30,215 nucleotides of DNA, from the NCBI GenBank assembly GCA_046530735.1, contig JBHEQV010000030.1:1-30215 (forward strand), written 5' to 3'. Each line of letters opens with the position of its first letter. Positions within the stretch are counted from its first letter, which is position 1. This stretch comes from Arsenophonus sp046530735 (GTDB lineage Bacteria > Pseudomonadota > Gammaproteobacteria > Enterobacterales > Enterobacteriaceae). Positions 1-9,305 of the stretch are shown in pieces. A program made the position numbers and the translations under genes. Under the pieces are notes generated by a model. That model worked only from the letters and a program-made list of their open reading frames with translations, did not search any database and had not been told where the DNA came from.

Positions 1-49
1 GCCCACACCGTGGGCTTCGTCAGTGGCGCTTGGTCTTGATGTTCGTCTC
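1..49. other. GC-rich leader segment with a short inverted repeat
   Basis: This stretch is clearly richer in G and C than the surrounding DNA and opens with a 6-bp inverted repeat (GCCCAC ACC GTGGGC, 1-15). It ends where an AAGT microsatellite begins. I cannot assign it. It could be the edge of an element or gene lying mostly outside the window. Confidence 0.4.
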
Positions 50-150
<101 letters not shown>

Positions 151-226
151 TATGCATAAAAGTAACTTAATTTCAAGTTTAATTAAATTAAATAGTTTTA
201 AATAAATTACAGAAAAGAGAATATTC

Positions 227-839
227 ATGGAGCAATTTCTTCATATTCATCCATAAAATCCGCAACATTGAGTAATCAGTCAAGATATAAATTTTTTAAA
301 TAAAGGCGATATTATTGTTTATCCGACTTATTTTGGATATAAAATTTGAAGTAAGTTAAATAACAAAAATTCATTTATGTAAATTTGTCGCCTATCTCAA
401 TTAGATTTTCGTTACAATTTTGCTCTGATTTATTCGAAATAATTGAATAAACCTATCTTAGATAATCCGCTATTTAAACTAATTAAAATAGTATATCAGG
501 TCATTACATTTTTACTTTACATGCAATAAAAGACTCCCATGTCAAATAATAAATAAAAAATATAAAACAATATGGAGAATACGTTTTCCTAATAATCTGA
601 TTATAATATATATACTTTATAGAATTGCCTAACTTTTATTTATTACTAGATTAATATTAACCTAATAACAGTTTTGCGCAGTCTTCAGTAGACAAGATCG
701 AAAGTTTAATTTACCATCAAATTGATTTTTATCATAAATAGTGATTTTTAAGTAAAAACTAACTACTGTAGTTAATTTAACGGGAGAGTACGCTAGATAT
801 ATTAGCCTGATTAGGAATGGATTGTATAATAGCTTTTGA
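227..839 (+). pseudogene. yciO: yciO pseudogene (Sua5/YciO/YrdC family)
   Basis: Reading from the ATG at 227 gives MEQFLHIHP, a stop, NPQH, a stop, then NKGDIIVYPT and FGYK. This follows the N-terminus of E. coli YciO (SQFFYIHPDNPQQ, then GGVIVYPTDSGY). A later frame at about 750-830 reads LTTVVNLTGEYARYI, matching the YciO PTTVIDLTDD region near its C-terminus. The length to the matching stop (about 204 codons) equals the family length of about 206. Several in-frame stops and at least two frame changes show that the gene is dead. YciO is a YrdC-like, RNA-binding-fold protein of uncertain role. It lies upstream of rluB on the same strand, as in enterobacteria. An antisense open frame here (662-865) is not a gene. 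Confidence 0.85.
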
Positions 840-952
840 ATAAAAAAAGGTATAGATGAGGTCAATAGAAAACAGTATATAATAACCGAAGTTTATTTTT
901 TAGTTATTTTCATAAAATAACGCACATAAAAATGACACAAGAGGTTTAGGCT

Positions 953-1909
953 ATGAACGTTAAAAAGCAGAAAAGTGAAAAGTTACAAAAAGTGCTTGCT
1001 CGTTGTGGTTATGGTTCGCGCAGGGAAATAGAAAGTTTTATTCAATCCGGCAGAGTCAGTATTGATGGTAAATTAGCGACCTTGGGTGATCGAACAGAAG
1101 TTAAACCTAATATTAAAATCCGTTTAGATGGTCATCTTTTGAAGATCAAAAAAACGGAGAAAACCATTTGTCAGATCTTAGCTTATTATAAGCCGGAAGG
1201 TGTGCTATCTACTCATCATTATTCAGAAGGACGTTCAACCATATTTGATCGCTTACCTAAATTAAAGAGTTCACGCTGGATTGCGATAGGACGTTTAGAT
1301 GTAAATACCTGTGGTTTATTACTATTTACCACAGATGGAGAACTAGCTAATCGTTTGATGAATCCACGTCATGAGGTTGAACGTGAATATGCAGTTCGTG
1401 TTTTTGGTCAAATTAATGATGCTAAAATTCGTCAATTGATCAAAGGTGTTCAATTAGAAGATGGTAAAGCTAATTTTAAGAAACTTAAGTTTTGTGGCGG
1501 AAAAGGTAAGAATCAATGGTTTAATGTTACTTTAACTGAAGGTCGTAATCGTGAAGTAAGACGTCTATGGGAAGCTGTAGGTATGCAAGTCAGCCGTCTG
1601 ATTCGTATCCGTTATGGTAATATTTATTTACCAAAAGGATTACCTAGAGGAGGGTGGATAGAATTATGTTTAGATCAGATTAATTATTTGCGTCAACTTG
1701 TTGGTCTTAAAGGTGAAACAACCAGTAAAATACCGGTTGAGAAAGATAGACGTCATATTAAAGCAAATCAGATCCGTCGTTCTGTAAAACAGCATACACA
1801 AGTTTCTTTAATAAGGGTTGCAAATAAACGAGAAATAAGAGCTTATAAAGGGTATAATACATCTCCTAATAAAATAGGAGATAAAATTAAAAGCAATATT
1901 ATTATCTGA
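953..1909 (+). CDS. rluB: 23S rRNA pseudouridine synthase RluB
   Basis: RluB converts a uridine (U2605 in E. coli) of 23S rRNA helix 90-92 into pseudouridine. The N-terminus (about residues 9-55) is an S4 RNA-binding domain (KLQKVLARCGYGSRREIE). The catalytic RsuA/RluB/E/F motif GRLD is at residues 113-116, making Asp116 the nucleophile, followed by NTCGLLLFTTDG. NREVRRLWEAVG near residue 200 is the conserved C-terminal part of the catalytic domain. At 318 residues it is slightly longer than E. coli RluB (291), with a Lys/Arg-rich tail after about residue 245, common in this family. The start at 953 is supported by an AAGAGG-type ribosome binding site near 940 and by alignment. It is intact in a region where all neighbours are dead, so it is probably under selection. 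Confidence 0.95.
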   Translation: MNVKKQKSEKLQKVLARCGYGSRREIESFIQSGRVSIDGKLATLGDRTEVKPNIKIRLDGHLLKIKKTEKTICQILAYYKPEGVLSTHHYSEGRSTIFDRLPKLKSSRWIAIGRLDVNTCGLLLFTTDGELANRLMNPRHEVEREYAVRVFGQINDAKIRQLIKGVQLEDGKANFKKLKFCGGKGKNQWFNVTLTEGRNREVRRLWEAVGMQVSRLIRIRYGNIYLPKGLPRGGWIELCLDQINYLRQLVGLKGETTSKIPVEKDRRHIKANQIRRSVKQHTQVSLIRVANKREIRAYKGYNTSPNKIGDKIKSNIII

Positions 1910-1922
1910 TTTATCTGATTAA

Positions 1923-1943
1923 TACTTTTTAGTAGAAAAAGTA
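1923..1943 (+). terminator. possible weak hairpin after rluB
   Basis: TACTTTTT AGTAG AAAAAGTA forms an 8-bp stem with a 5-nt loop 14 bases after the rluB stop. The stem is almost all A-T and lacks a clean trailing T run, so its role as a terminator is uncertain. Confidence 0.3.
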
Positions 1944-2228
1944 GTATATAAATACAATTAATTAATTGAGATACTCCTTAGAGTAAGCTACCTGTTTCCA
2001 GCTCATTATATAGACTTTTGTCGCACACATTCATATTCATGGAAAAAGGGATACTGAGAGTTAAGATATAATATCATTATGATTACCTTCATCGTCAGGC
2101 AACACTACAACATCTAAAATTATATCTGCTCTTCAGGACAGAAGAAACCTATATTTACTTTAGCTAAATGTTATGGAATGCCCGAACTTATCTTTGTTGA
2201 ATCACAAAGATGAGACGATACTGATGAT
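1944..2228. other. unassigned AT-rich spacer after rluB
   Basis: I see no coding similarity here. In enterobacteria btuR/cobA and yciK often follow rluB, but I could not trace either. An open frame starting at 2173 runs across the left edge of the IS remnant at 2229 and is not a gene. Confidence 0.5.
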
Positions 2229-3250
2229 CGCTATATTGGAAAAGTTTGTTGGTAATAATCCATTATATTGTATGAATAATTTATTGCACAGAGAATACTC
2301 TAAAAAAGTAAACAGTCATATAGATGAAAGAGATTTTTTCCTTACTCCATCCCAACATCTAAAGCTCCAACTTATTAGTTATCTCGGCGATAATTTATCG
2401 GATGATGTTGATTCATATATTGAATCCAATTAATTCCACTTTATCTTGTTCATATTGTCATAGTGAACATCTTATCCGCTTTGGGGTATTATTCATTAAT
2501 GTTACAGTAATATTGTTACAAAATCTCCGATCACAGGAAAAGATTTAATAATCTTACTGGAACTCTGCTGGCGAGACTACTAGATCACAAGAATATATGG
2601 TTTAATTATCTGCGATGTATATTGAATAGCTTGATTTTATGTGGAGTGAACGAAATAAACAGTCATTAATTCAAAAAAAACGTTTAGATAGCGTTACTGC
2701 CTCCCTGGTTCAGCGTCGACAAGCAATATAAATTCACTAAGTAGTATTTGTTAAAGTGAACGAAATATTTTCCAATAAACCACTTAAGAATGGCGTTATA
2801 TTCCACATAGAAAAGCTAGAAAACGCGAAAAAGAAAAAAGAAAAAATAACGAATTTGCTGTTGTTAATCGCCCGAGATTAACAGAGGTTATGTGAACAAT
2901 AAAATTCTTTAAGAGTTTAATGCAGAGTGCATTAGTCATTTTCTTGAGCTGATCATCAATAAAGAATCCATATTTTGTTCAGATGGGGTGAAAATGGTAC
3001 AAAACCTCTTCCATTGAAGAGGAAATTAGTTAATATCGCTTAATAAGGTTAAGTAATCAGAGAGTTATTGATAAAAATTCCACATTCATGAATCTAGCAC
3101 ACTATGGTGCGAAGAGCACAACTATACTCCTTCTAGAATATTCATGAGCTGAGTACTGTTTTATATTCTACGATATATTAATTTTAAAAATTCATTCAGA
3201 TAGCTCGAAATAAATTTTCTAAAAAGCGTAAATCGGGTAATTCAGAAGAT
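2229..3250 (+). mobile_element. IS1595-family (ISXO2-like) remnant, copy 1
   Basis: A dead transposon whose transposase can be followed across frames. FFLTPSQHLKLQ (about 2333) is the N-terminal segment. A zinc-ribbon half CSYCHSEHLIRFG follows at about 2450, then LTGTLLARLLDHK and NYLRCMLNSL (about 2550-2630). LLLLIARD comes next (about 2856), and EFNAECISHFLELII leading to FCSDGVKM (about 2917-2995) is the ISXO2-like DDE core (typical family: VPVLIARDRHGHV and VLLCSDGAK). The left end CGCTATATTGG at 2229 matches the inverted repeat of copy 3 (GGCTATGTTAG). The right end is not clear; about 3250 is estimated from the 1019-bp length of copy 3. It lies directly before an IS91-like remnant. Confidence 0.75.
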
Positions 3251-5091
3251 AACACGTGAGTTTAGGTTATTACACTTCCTATTTATCCAAATCGATTTAT
3301 GATCTCAATCCTGAAATTAATGATAACAAACAGACTGAATTTTTTATGACAGCATAAAATATGTTATACAGCAATGCGCCAGACTCAGTCCTCATTTTTT
3401 TTCGATACGCGCAAGTATTATTCTGCCTCTAGTTACGATTATCTGGGTTTTTGAGAAACCCAATCAGGTCAATCCAATGATAATGGATGCAACTGTATTG
3501 AGTGAGAAACATAACTGAAAGTATGATTTCCTATAAATTTTCACATATATGAAAAACTAGAGATAATTCTTATCTCCTTTGCCATACATCTTGGGGACAA
3601 CCACATGGATAATTTGGCTGATAGATCTGATAAATACGGACAAGATAAGGATTTCTATTTCTCTAGAAATATATCCAGAGAGTGATTTACCACATATATC
3701 TCCTCCGTCAAATTAAACTGCTTTTTAGCATTGATGATGGCTGAAATAAATTTCTTAAAAAACATAGTGAAAGCGTCAATTCGGGATACATCTATTTGTA
3801 GAGCGAATCCCTGTTGAGGAATATTTGTATAATGAGTTGTTCATGACCTATATTGCTGTGCCTCTTCTGAATATTCCTACCGCCGTTTTTTCTGCTAAAA
3901 CTGGAAGCAAAAACTTGCAGTTAATACGGTGTCAAAGCTACTAAGCAATGATTAAGATAATGAATTCATATTTCACTCGACTTGTAACTTACAACATATT
4001 GCTTTTACTATACCTCATCTTCTTTTAGCCTTGTTTTTAACAATAACTGATTTGCTATTAAATGCTCTATTTCGTGCTCTTTTACTTCCAACGCTTACCC
4101 TGCAGTTGACACACAAGCAGAGTATCGAAATTGTTATCTTGTATTCCTTGTATACTTATGGTCGATAATTCAATCAACATCCGCATATTCATATCTTCGT
4201 CACCCGTATTGATCTGGATATTAAAACATTTTGTATGGTATTTTTTCAAAAAAAGAGCGGTCGAAGAAATCTAGCGAGACGCGATCATCTGATAAATTCT
4301 CACAGGGATGATCCTGATAAATTCCAGTATTTTTTCCTGATCTATAGGGTATCTGCGCCAAAAATGAAAGGCGAGGTTATCTGGAAGTTGCAGTACAGAT
4401 GTTACTGCGAAGTACGTTCATTAAAAAGACGAAAAATAAGCACAGCATAGCATGAAATAGCTCGGAGGCTATCTTAAAACTCTGATATTTATGTTAAAAC
4501 TGCAACATTACTAAAGAGAAGTAATTGTATATCATTACTTATAACAGCGGACTAAGAAGTATCAGAAGCAACCTTCCTGACACAGGAAGAAATGATCTGG
4601 CACTATATTAGCTATATTCAGACTTGGTATTTTGAAAAGGTTTTTTATTATAGTTTCTTATCGAATTATAAACGAGTTAAACTATATACCTAAGGTATAT
4701 GAGGCAATAAAGATAAAGGCTCGAAAAACTGAAAAATCGGAGTTAGCCTGTCCTGATAAACAGGATTTCTGCGGACAAATCCGTACAAATGTATTCTGTA
4801 TAGAAACAGCCTAGTTTTTATCGATGTTCTCAGATTTGCAAGTAGGGAACAGAATTGTTTGTTATAAGTAACATATAAAATAGAAAAATAAAGGTTATTA
4901 AGATAAACTTAGGATTAATATATCTAATTAATGTTTTAGATTAAAGAATACATACTCCGATGAAAGCTTAACTTACAATAGATCCAGTAAACCAATTTTA
5001 TCCCATTTTAGCAAAAGTGGGCATCTTTTGCTCTTTATAGAGAAGAGCGATTTAATTTATTAACCATGAATGACCATAGGTACACCAGTTC
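3230..5091 (+). mobile_element. IS91-family (HUH transposase) remnant, copy 1
   Basis: Across broken frames the transposase reads IEIVILYSLYTYGR then FNQHPHIHI (about 4124-4195). HPHIH at 4178-4192 is the HUH metal-binding motif of IS91/IS801 rolling-circle transposases. Next comes FFKKRAVEEI (about 4243), then TQEEMIWHYISYI (about 4578) and FYYSFLSNYKR (about 4645), with PYKCILY (about 4782) near the C-terminus, matching family IRYYGFLANR and DPLKCILCG. The 3' edge is set by comparison with copy 2: similarity ends at CCAGTTC (5091). The first 700 bases or so are shared with copy 2 but I do not recognise them. IS91 itself (about 1.8 kb) has a second short ORF, which is one explanation. Many stops and frame changes make it inactive. 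Confidence 0.7.
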
Positions 5092-5279
5092 TTTTTTGTA
5101 GGTAGAATTATTTGAGATTGTAAATCATACTTACACTTTCGATAAAGTGTACTGTCTATTCTATTTCTCTTTTTAGTTATCTTCAACCATTGATAGCTAT
5201 TTATTATATTAACAATAATGTAATAATATTCATCGAACCTTGATGAGATTTTTCACTACTCAAATTTAAGTATCTTAAA
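5092..5279. other. unassigned AT-rich spacer
   Basis: AT-rich DNA following the end of the IS91-like copy. I see no gene, RNA or repeat that I can support. Confidence 0.4.
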
Positions 5280-5450
5280 TTTTAACAAAAATATATTCAA
5301 TATTCTCTTTAAAACTGAATTCTGCTATATGTCTATTTATCTAATCATTAAATCGTCTAGTAATTTCTAAAATTATATGTAAATCATAGGCATTGTGTAT
5401 CTTTATCAACATTATTCTAATTATCACAGGTGTATGTTTAACTGTATTTG
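5280..5450 (+). mobile_element. probable IS481-family fragment, copy 2
   Basis: This stretch aligns, with gaps, to the C-terminal half of the clearer IS481-like copy at 9306-10100. They share an exact 16-base word (GTATGTTTAACTGTAT at 5432-5447 and 10012-10027) and similar blocks upstream, such as AAATCATAGG against AACGCATAGG. It is cut at 5450, where the inverted repeat of IS1595-like copy 2 begins, so the younger element probably landed inside it. On its own the fragment would not be recognisable, and the assignment depends on the comparison. Confidence 0.45.
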
Positions 5451-6096
5451 GGCTATGTTGGTAAAGGTTGCTGCTTTACTCGCAGAGCAATTTATAGTCT
5501 CACCTCTATATTTAATTGTTATGATTTAAATAATCTTCTTTAGAATTGATAATTCGGTAAGCAAAACAAGCATCCATCATGGAGAATCCTATTCAGCCAT
5601 CCTTTTAATAAGATAATAAAACTTTTCACATTTTAAATGTGAAAAGTTTTATTAATAAATCTCTAATTACCCAACATTATTTAGGCGATGATGACTAATT
5701 TCATACTTGATTGCAAAAGTTTCATGCGATTTTGTTCCATCCAAGTAAAAGATGGCCTCTTTATCTATAATTAGCTTAAGAAAACGCCCAACACATTCTG
5801 CATCAAACTCTTCAAAAATATCTTTTCTCACATGACCATGTCGATCTCAGGCAATTAAAACTGCGATTCCTTCTTTACTTTTATCTCCTCCTCTCTTATT
5901 TTTTAGCTTTGCTATATGTCAAATATAACAATTTTCTTTAAGGGATTTAAAGAAAATGTTTCGTTAACTTTAACAATACCATTTAGTACATTTAAGTGTC
6001 TGTCGCTGATAAAATAAGGAGTGGTGCTACCATTTAAACGCTGTTTTTAAATCAATGTTTGTTTATTTATTGATTTTCGTAAAGTCAACCTATTCA
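5451..6096 (-). mobile_element. IS1595-family remnant, copy 2 (C-terminal two thirds)
   Basis: Read on the minus strand: DLKTAFKW (HTH region, about 6050), GIVKVNETFSLNPLK (about 5965), VLIA-stop-DRHGHV (about 5840), EEFDAECVGRFLKLII and FYLDGTK (about 5740-5810), then LPNYQF-stop-RR (about 5545), equivalent to LPNYLGWRR at the family C-terminus. The outer end GGCTATGTTGGTAAAGGTTG (5451-5470) is the best preserved inverted repeat of this element family. The N-terminal third is absent because an IS256-like element (6097-7472) starts inside the gene and the remainder does not resume beyond it. A perfect palindrome lies within it (5614-5654). Confidence 0.8.
5614..5654. repeat. perfect 20-bp palindrome (1-nt centre) inside dead transposase
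   Basis: TAATAAAACTTTTCACATTT (5614-5633) is followed by one T and then its exact reverse complement (5635-5654). On the minus strand it overlaps the transposase codons for FHI-stop-NVKSF. The equivalent place in IS1595-like copy 3 (about 8458-8500) is only a poor, imperfect inverted repeat. Confidence 0.9.
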
Positions 6097-7472
6097 GAGT
6101 TATACTTATTTCTGGTGTATGAGTTTTCGGAGAGAAGTGACTATCCTACTGATTAATTTCATAGATGATTTCAATATTATATTGATAATATGATATGAAA
6201 GTCTACTCTACAGGTATCAGAAAAACTAAATATTACCTCTGATCCATTGAATGAACTCATACGTAATTATGCCAGGTAGATGATAGCACTGTTGTTGAAG
6301 CGGAGTTTGAATTCATGCTGAGATAACATCCTCATCGCGCTTTTATCGACGGGGTGTCACACCATCGTTCGTAACTGTTATTTGTAATAGCGAAGCCCAT
6401 ATATAATGAAATTGGTAATATTGAGATTAAAGTACCTAGGTTAGAGGAAGGGTAGCAGCGGCAACAGAATATCCTTAAAGAGATCATTTTCACCTTATAT
6501 GAAGCATACAAAATATCGAATAATTGCTACCCATGAGCCGTATACCCGGCGGAGGCATACTCTACCGATGATTTTTACAAAGGCATGATATCGATTTTCA
6601 ATAAAAAGTACATGATCTCTCTGTCAACCAATCAGTAGACTAAAACAGCAATGTCCTGAACTAGGATAGAAAATAGTGGTTATGTGATTTAGTGATACGC
6701 GTTACATTTATTTCTTTGCTGAAGACATAACCGTTCTGTCAGACAAGCTGATCTCTTTTATGCACTGCTAATTATAGGCAGTACTGCATGCATGTAAGGA
6801 ACTCGTTGCGGTTGAAAATGATTATCGATAGTCAAAATCGCATTAGGCAGAATTTCTGATTAGCTTTTAAGCACATATAACTTAATCCTTCCTTCTAGTA
6901 TTGCTAAGGAAGGTGCTTATATTGGTTTTAAATACAATTGTAAAGATATTTCTAAATTCGCAGCACCAATATTATTGGATGCATAAAATAGTTCATGTGC
7001 CATCTTTACTCTCAAAAGTATGAAAGCGAAAATTAAGGTGAGCTGCTGGAGGCTTTTGTTAGTAGAGAGCCCTAAATAGTGCTAATAAAATCCTTTATAT
7101 TTTGTTAGAAAGGTTTTCAACAAAGTATTCTGCAGCGATGAAGAATCTGTAGGAAAAGTGAGAAGAGTTACTAGCATTCTATACTTTCCCGTTAGCTATT
7201 GGATATCAATAAGAACAATCAATCCGATTGAATCAGCTTTTGCAACAGTCAGGATATAAATCTGACATACGGAAGCATTATAGTTCGAAAAACAACCCTT
7301 CAAGAGTATTCAAGCTGATCCCCGTCTTCTTAAAATAGTTACAACCACCTAAGTAGGTTTTGAGCTGTTAACTCTTCTGATAAACAATATCCAATTTAAG
7401 GATAAAAGCAGATTTCTGAATCATAAAAGTAGAAGGTAGTCTGATTGTCATACACCAATTTGGTAATAACTC
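6097..7472 (+). mobile_element. IS256-family remnant, copy A
   Basis: The ends are imperfect inverted repeats: GAGTTATACTTATTT to GGTGTAT at 6097-6120, and ATACACCA to ATAACTC at 7450-7472. The transposase is readable across frames: DPLNELIRNYAR (about 6241), IGNIEIKVPRLEE (about 6413), RYIYFFAEDI (about 6703), KELVAVENDYR (about 6797), ELLAFYTFP and TINPIESAFATVR (about 7165-7253), then GFELL and NNIQFKD (about 7358-7403). These match the IS256 group with IQTGIGDVEVKVP, RYVYxWADGI, KELxAVEDGYRES and LRTTNPIESTFATVR. Length 1376 bp is normal for the family. It interrupts IS1595-like copy 2. No target duplication is evident, in keeping with loss of the other half of the target. Confidence 0.85.
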
Positions 7473-7661
7473 AATAAGGATGCTTTTTTTTTAAAAAAAC
7501 TTATAAAAATAGTTTGCATGAAAATCATAAATATTATTACTACATCAATAAAATATTTTAATGGTGTTAGAAACGGATGGATTAAATTAAATATCATAAA
7601 TTTCCAAATAAAAAGTATTAATAATTTTCTAATATTTATTAATATAATATTTCTTAGCTAA
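7473..7661. other. AT-rich spacer before rsmD
   Basis: Very AT-rich sequence with long T and A runs between the right end of IS256-like copy A and the 3' end of rsmD. The missing part of IS1595-like copy 2 does not resume here. No gene seen. Confidence 0.5.
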
Positions 7662-8240
7662 TTATTGATGACGAATATAAAGGCAGTAAGCGATTTGTCC
7701 AGCAAATTTTTTATGATGAAGCTGCCAATTTTTAGGTAATATGCCTAAATTAGCTTCTATTTCTGTTTCAACATAGATCCAGCAATTTTTGCTTAACCAA
7801 CCATTTTGTTCTAATAGGAAGGCTGTTTGTTGCAATAGATCTTTGCGAAAAGGGGGATCAAGAAAAATGACATTATAGGCTGTACCTGTCTGTGCTAGAT
7901 AGTTCAATGTATCTCTATTAATCATTTGGGCATTTTTTGCCTCTAATTTAGCTAGACTAGCCGCAAGTTGTATTGAAACGGAGCGCTTTAATTCAATTAA
8001 AGTAGCTGAAGCAGCATAGCGAGAAAGTGCTTCAATAGCTAAAGCGCCACTACCAGCAAAACAGTCAAGACAGTGAGCATCTTCAATAAAAGGCATTAAC
8101 CAATTAAATAAAGTTTCTCTTATTCTATCTGTTGTTGGACGTAAACCCTTACTATCAAAAACAGGCAGTTTACGTCCTCGCCATTTCCCGCCAATAATAC
8201 GAATTTGGCCACGTGATGCAGATTGTATTTTTCTTGCCAT
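7662..8240 (-). CDS. rsmD: 16S rRNA (guanine966-N2)-methyltransferase RsmD
   Basis: RsmD uses S-adenosylmethionine to methylate N2 of G966 in 16S rRNA of the 30S subunit. The 192-residue protein is close to E. coli RsmD (198). Diagnostic stretches are IRIIGGKWRGRKLPV (13-27), RPTTDRIRETLFNWL (34-48), the SAM-binding loop LDCFAGSGALAIEA (58-71) and the amino-methyltransferase motif DPPF (128-131). No stops or shifts are present. In E. coli rsmD is divergent from ftsY; here only 46 bases separate its start from an IS remnant, so its ancestral promoter region has been altered. It is flanked by dead IS elements on both sides yet intact, which suggests continued selection. Confidence 0.95.
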   Translation of the reverse strand: MARKIQSASRGQIRIIGGKWRGRKLPVFDSKGLRPTTDRIRETLFNWLMPFIEDAHCLDCFAGSGALAIEALSRYAASATLIELKRSVSIQLAASLAKLEAKNAQMINRDTLNYLAQTGTAYNVIFLDPPFRKDLLQQTAFLLEQNGWLSKNCWIYVETEIEANLGILPKNWQLHHKKFAGQIAYCLYIRHQ

Positions 8241-8286
8241 AATTTATATACTTTAATCATTATAGTTATTTAACTAGGTGATAATA

Positions 8287-9305
8287 GGTTATGTTGATAA
8301 ATGTTGTTGGTTTACTTGCAGAGAAATTTGTAACCACATCTGCATTTCAATTGTTATTGTTTCAAAAAATTTTCTCCATGCCAGATAGATTCGGTAAATA
8401 AAACAATCCTATATCATGAAATCTACTCAGACAGCCTTATAATCGGCTAATATAACTATTCACATTTCAATGTAAAACTCCTTATCAATAACTTTCTAAT
8501 TATTCAGCTTTTTTAATCTATGATAACTAACTTTTCCTCAATGGAAAAGGGTATCGTACTATTTAACTCATCCGAATAAAAGATGAACTCTTTATCGATG
8601 ATCGGTTTAAGAAAATATATAACATACTTTATATTAAACTCTTCAAGAATCGGATCATTAACATAACCATGTCGATCTCTAGCAATTAAAAGCAAGATTC
8701 ACTCTTTTCTTTTATTCCTCCTTCTTCTCCCCGTTTCCTAATTTTTCCATATAGGGAATAATCCTTCCCTTTAAAGTGTTAATGAGAAAAATATTTCATC
8801 GATTTCAATAATATTGTTTAGATTTATCTTGGCTGTCTCTGCTGAAGCAAGTAAGCAGTAAGACCATCTAAACGCCGTTTTAAATCAATGCCTATTTGTT
8901 TCGTTTATTCCTGCATAGTCAAGCTATTTTTAACGTACATCGAATATAACTAAATCATTTATCTTTCCAATGTAATTTGGCTATAGGACTTCTAGTAAGA
9001 TTGTTAAATATTTTCCTGAAATCAGGGATTTACAGCAATATAATTGTAACCCTAATGAATATCCTCAGTAGGTAAGATTACTCTGATAATATGGGCAGGA
9101 TAAGTGGAATGAATTTCTTCAATATATGAATCAATGTCATCCAAAAAACTATCACCGAATTAAGTAATGAGATTCAGTTTTATATTGTCAGGTAGTAAAG
9201 GAAGAGTCTCTTTGATTTATATGACTATTTTTATGTCAATCTCTATAGTAAAATTCTTCATTAGTATAAGGGGGATTTCTACTGACAACTTTTGCTAACA
9301 TAGCC
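8287..9305 (-). mobile_element. IS1595-family (ISXO2-like) remnant, copy 3, nearly full length
   Basis: The most complete copy. The ends are inverted repeats: GGTTATGTTGATAAATG at 8287, and on the opposite strand GGCTATGTTAGCAAAAGTTG from 9305. Minus-strand reading gives FGDSFLDDIDSYIEE (about 9165), CPYYQSNLTY-stop-GYS then LYCC (zinc ribbon, about 9060-9100), KQIGIDLK (about 8900) and NNIIEIDEIFF (about 8815). The longest open stretch follows (8513-8695): LLIARDRHGYV, EEFNIKYVIYFLKPIID and FYSDELNS. The end is NVNSYISRL and FYLPN (about 8390-8490), equivalent to the ISXO2-like VLIARDRHGHV, SDGAKAY, NVNAYHSRLKGW and KYLPNYLGW. Flanking 8-mers TGATAATA and TGATGATT agree at 6 of 8 positions, a possible decayed target duplication of the family's 8-bp size. 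Confidence 0.85.

Noticed and set aside
662..865. minus-strand 67-codon open frame
   Set aside because: Antisense to the yciO remnant; no similarity and no start signals.
2173..2433. 86-codon open frame
   Set aside because: It crosses the inverted-repeat end of IS1595-like copy 1 at 2229, and its second half is that transposase's N-terminal segment. The open frame is accidental.
4235..4450. 71-codon open frame
   Set aside because: It lies within IS91-like copy 1 and is a piece of the broken transposase, not a gene.
4632..4814. 60-codon open frame
   Set aside because: It begins in IS91 transposase codons (FYYSFL region is read in another frame nearby) and has no start context; a fragment of the dead element.
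8513..8695. minus-strand 60-codon open frame
   Set aside because: It is the longest unbroken piece of IS1595-like copy 3 transposase and is reported as part of that element.
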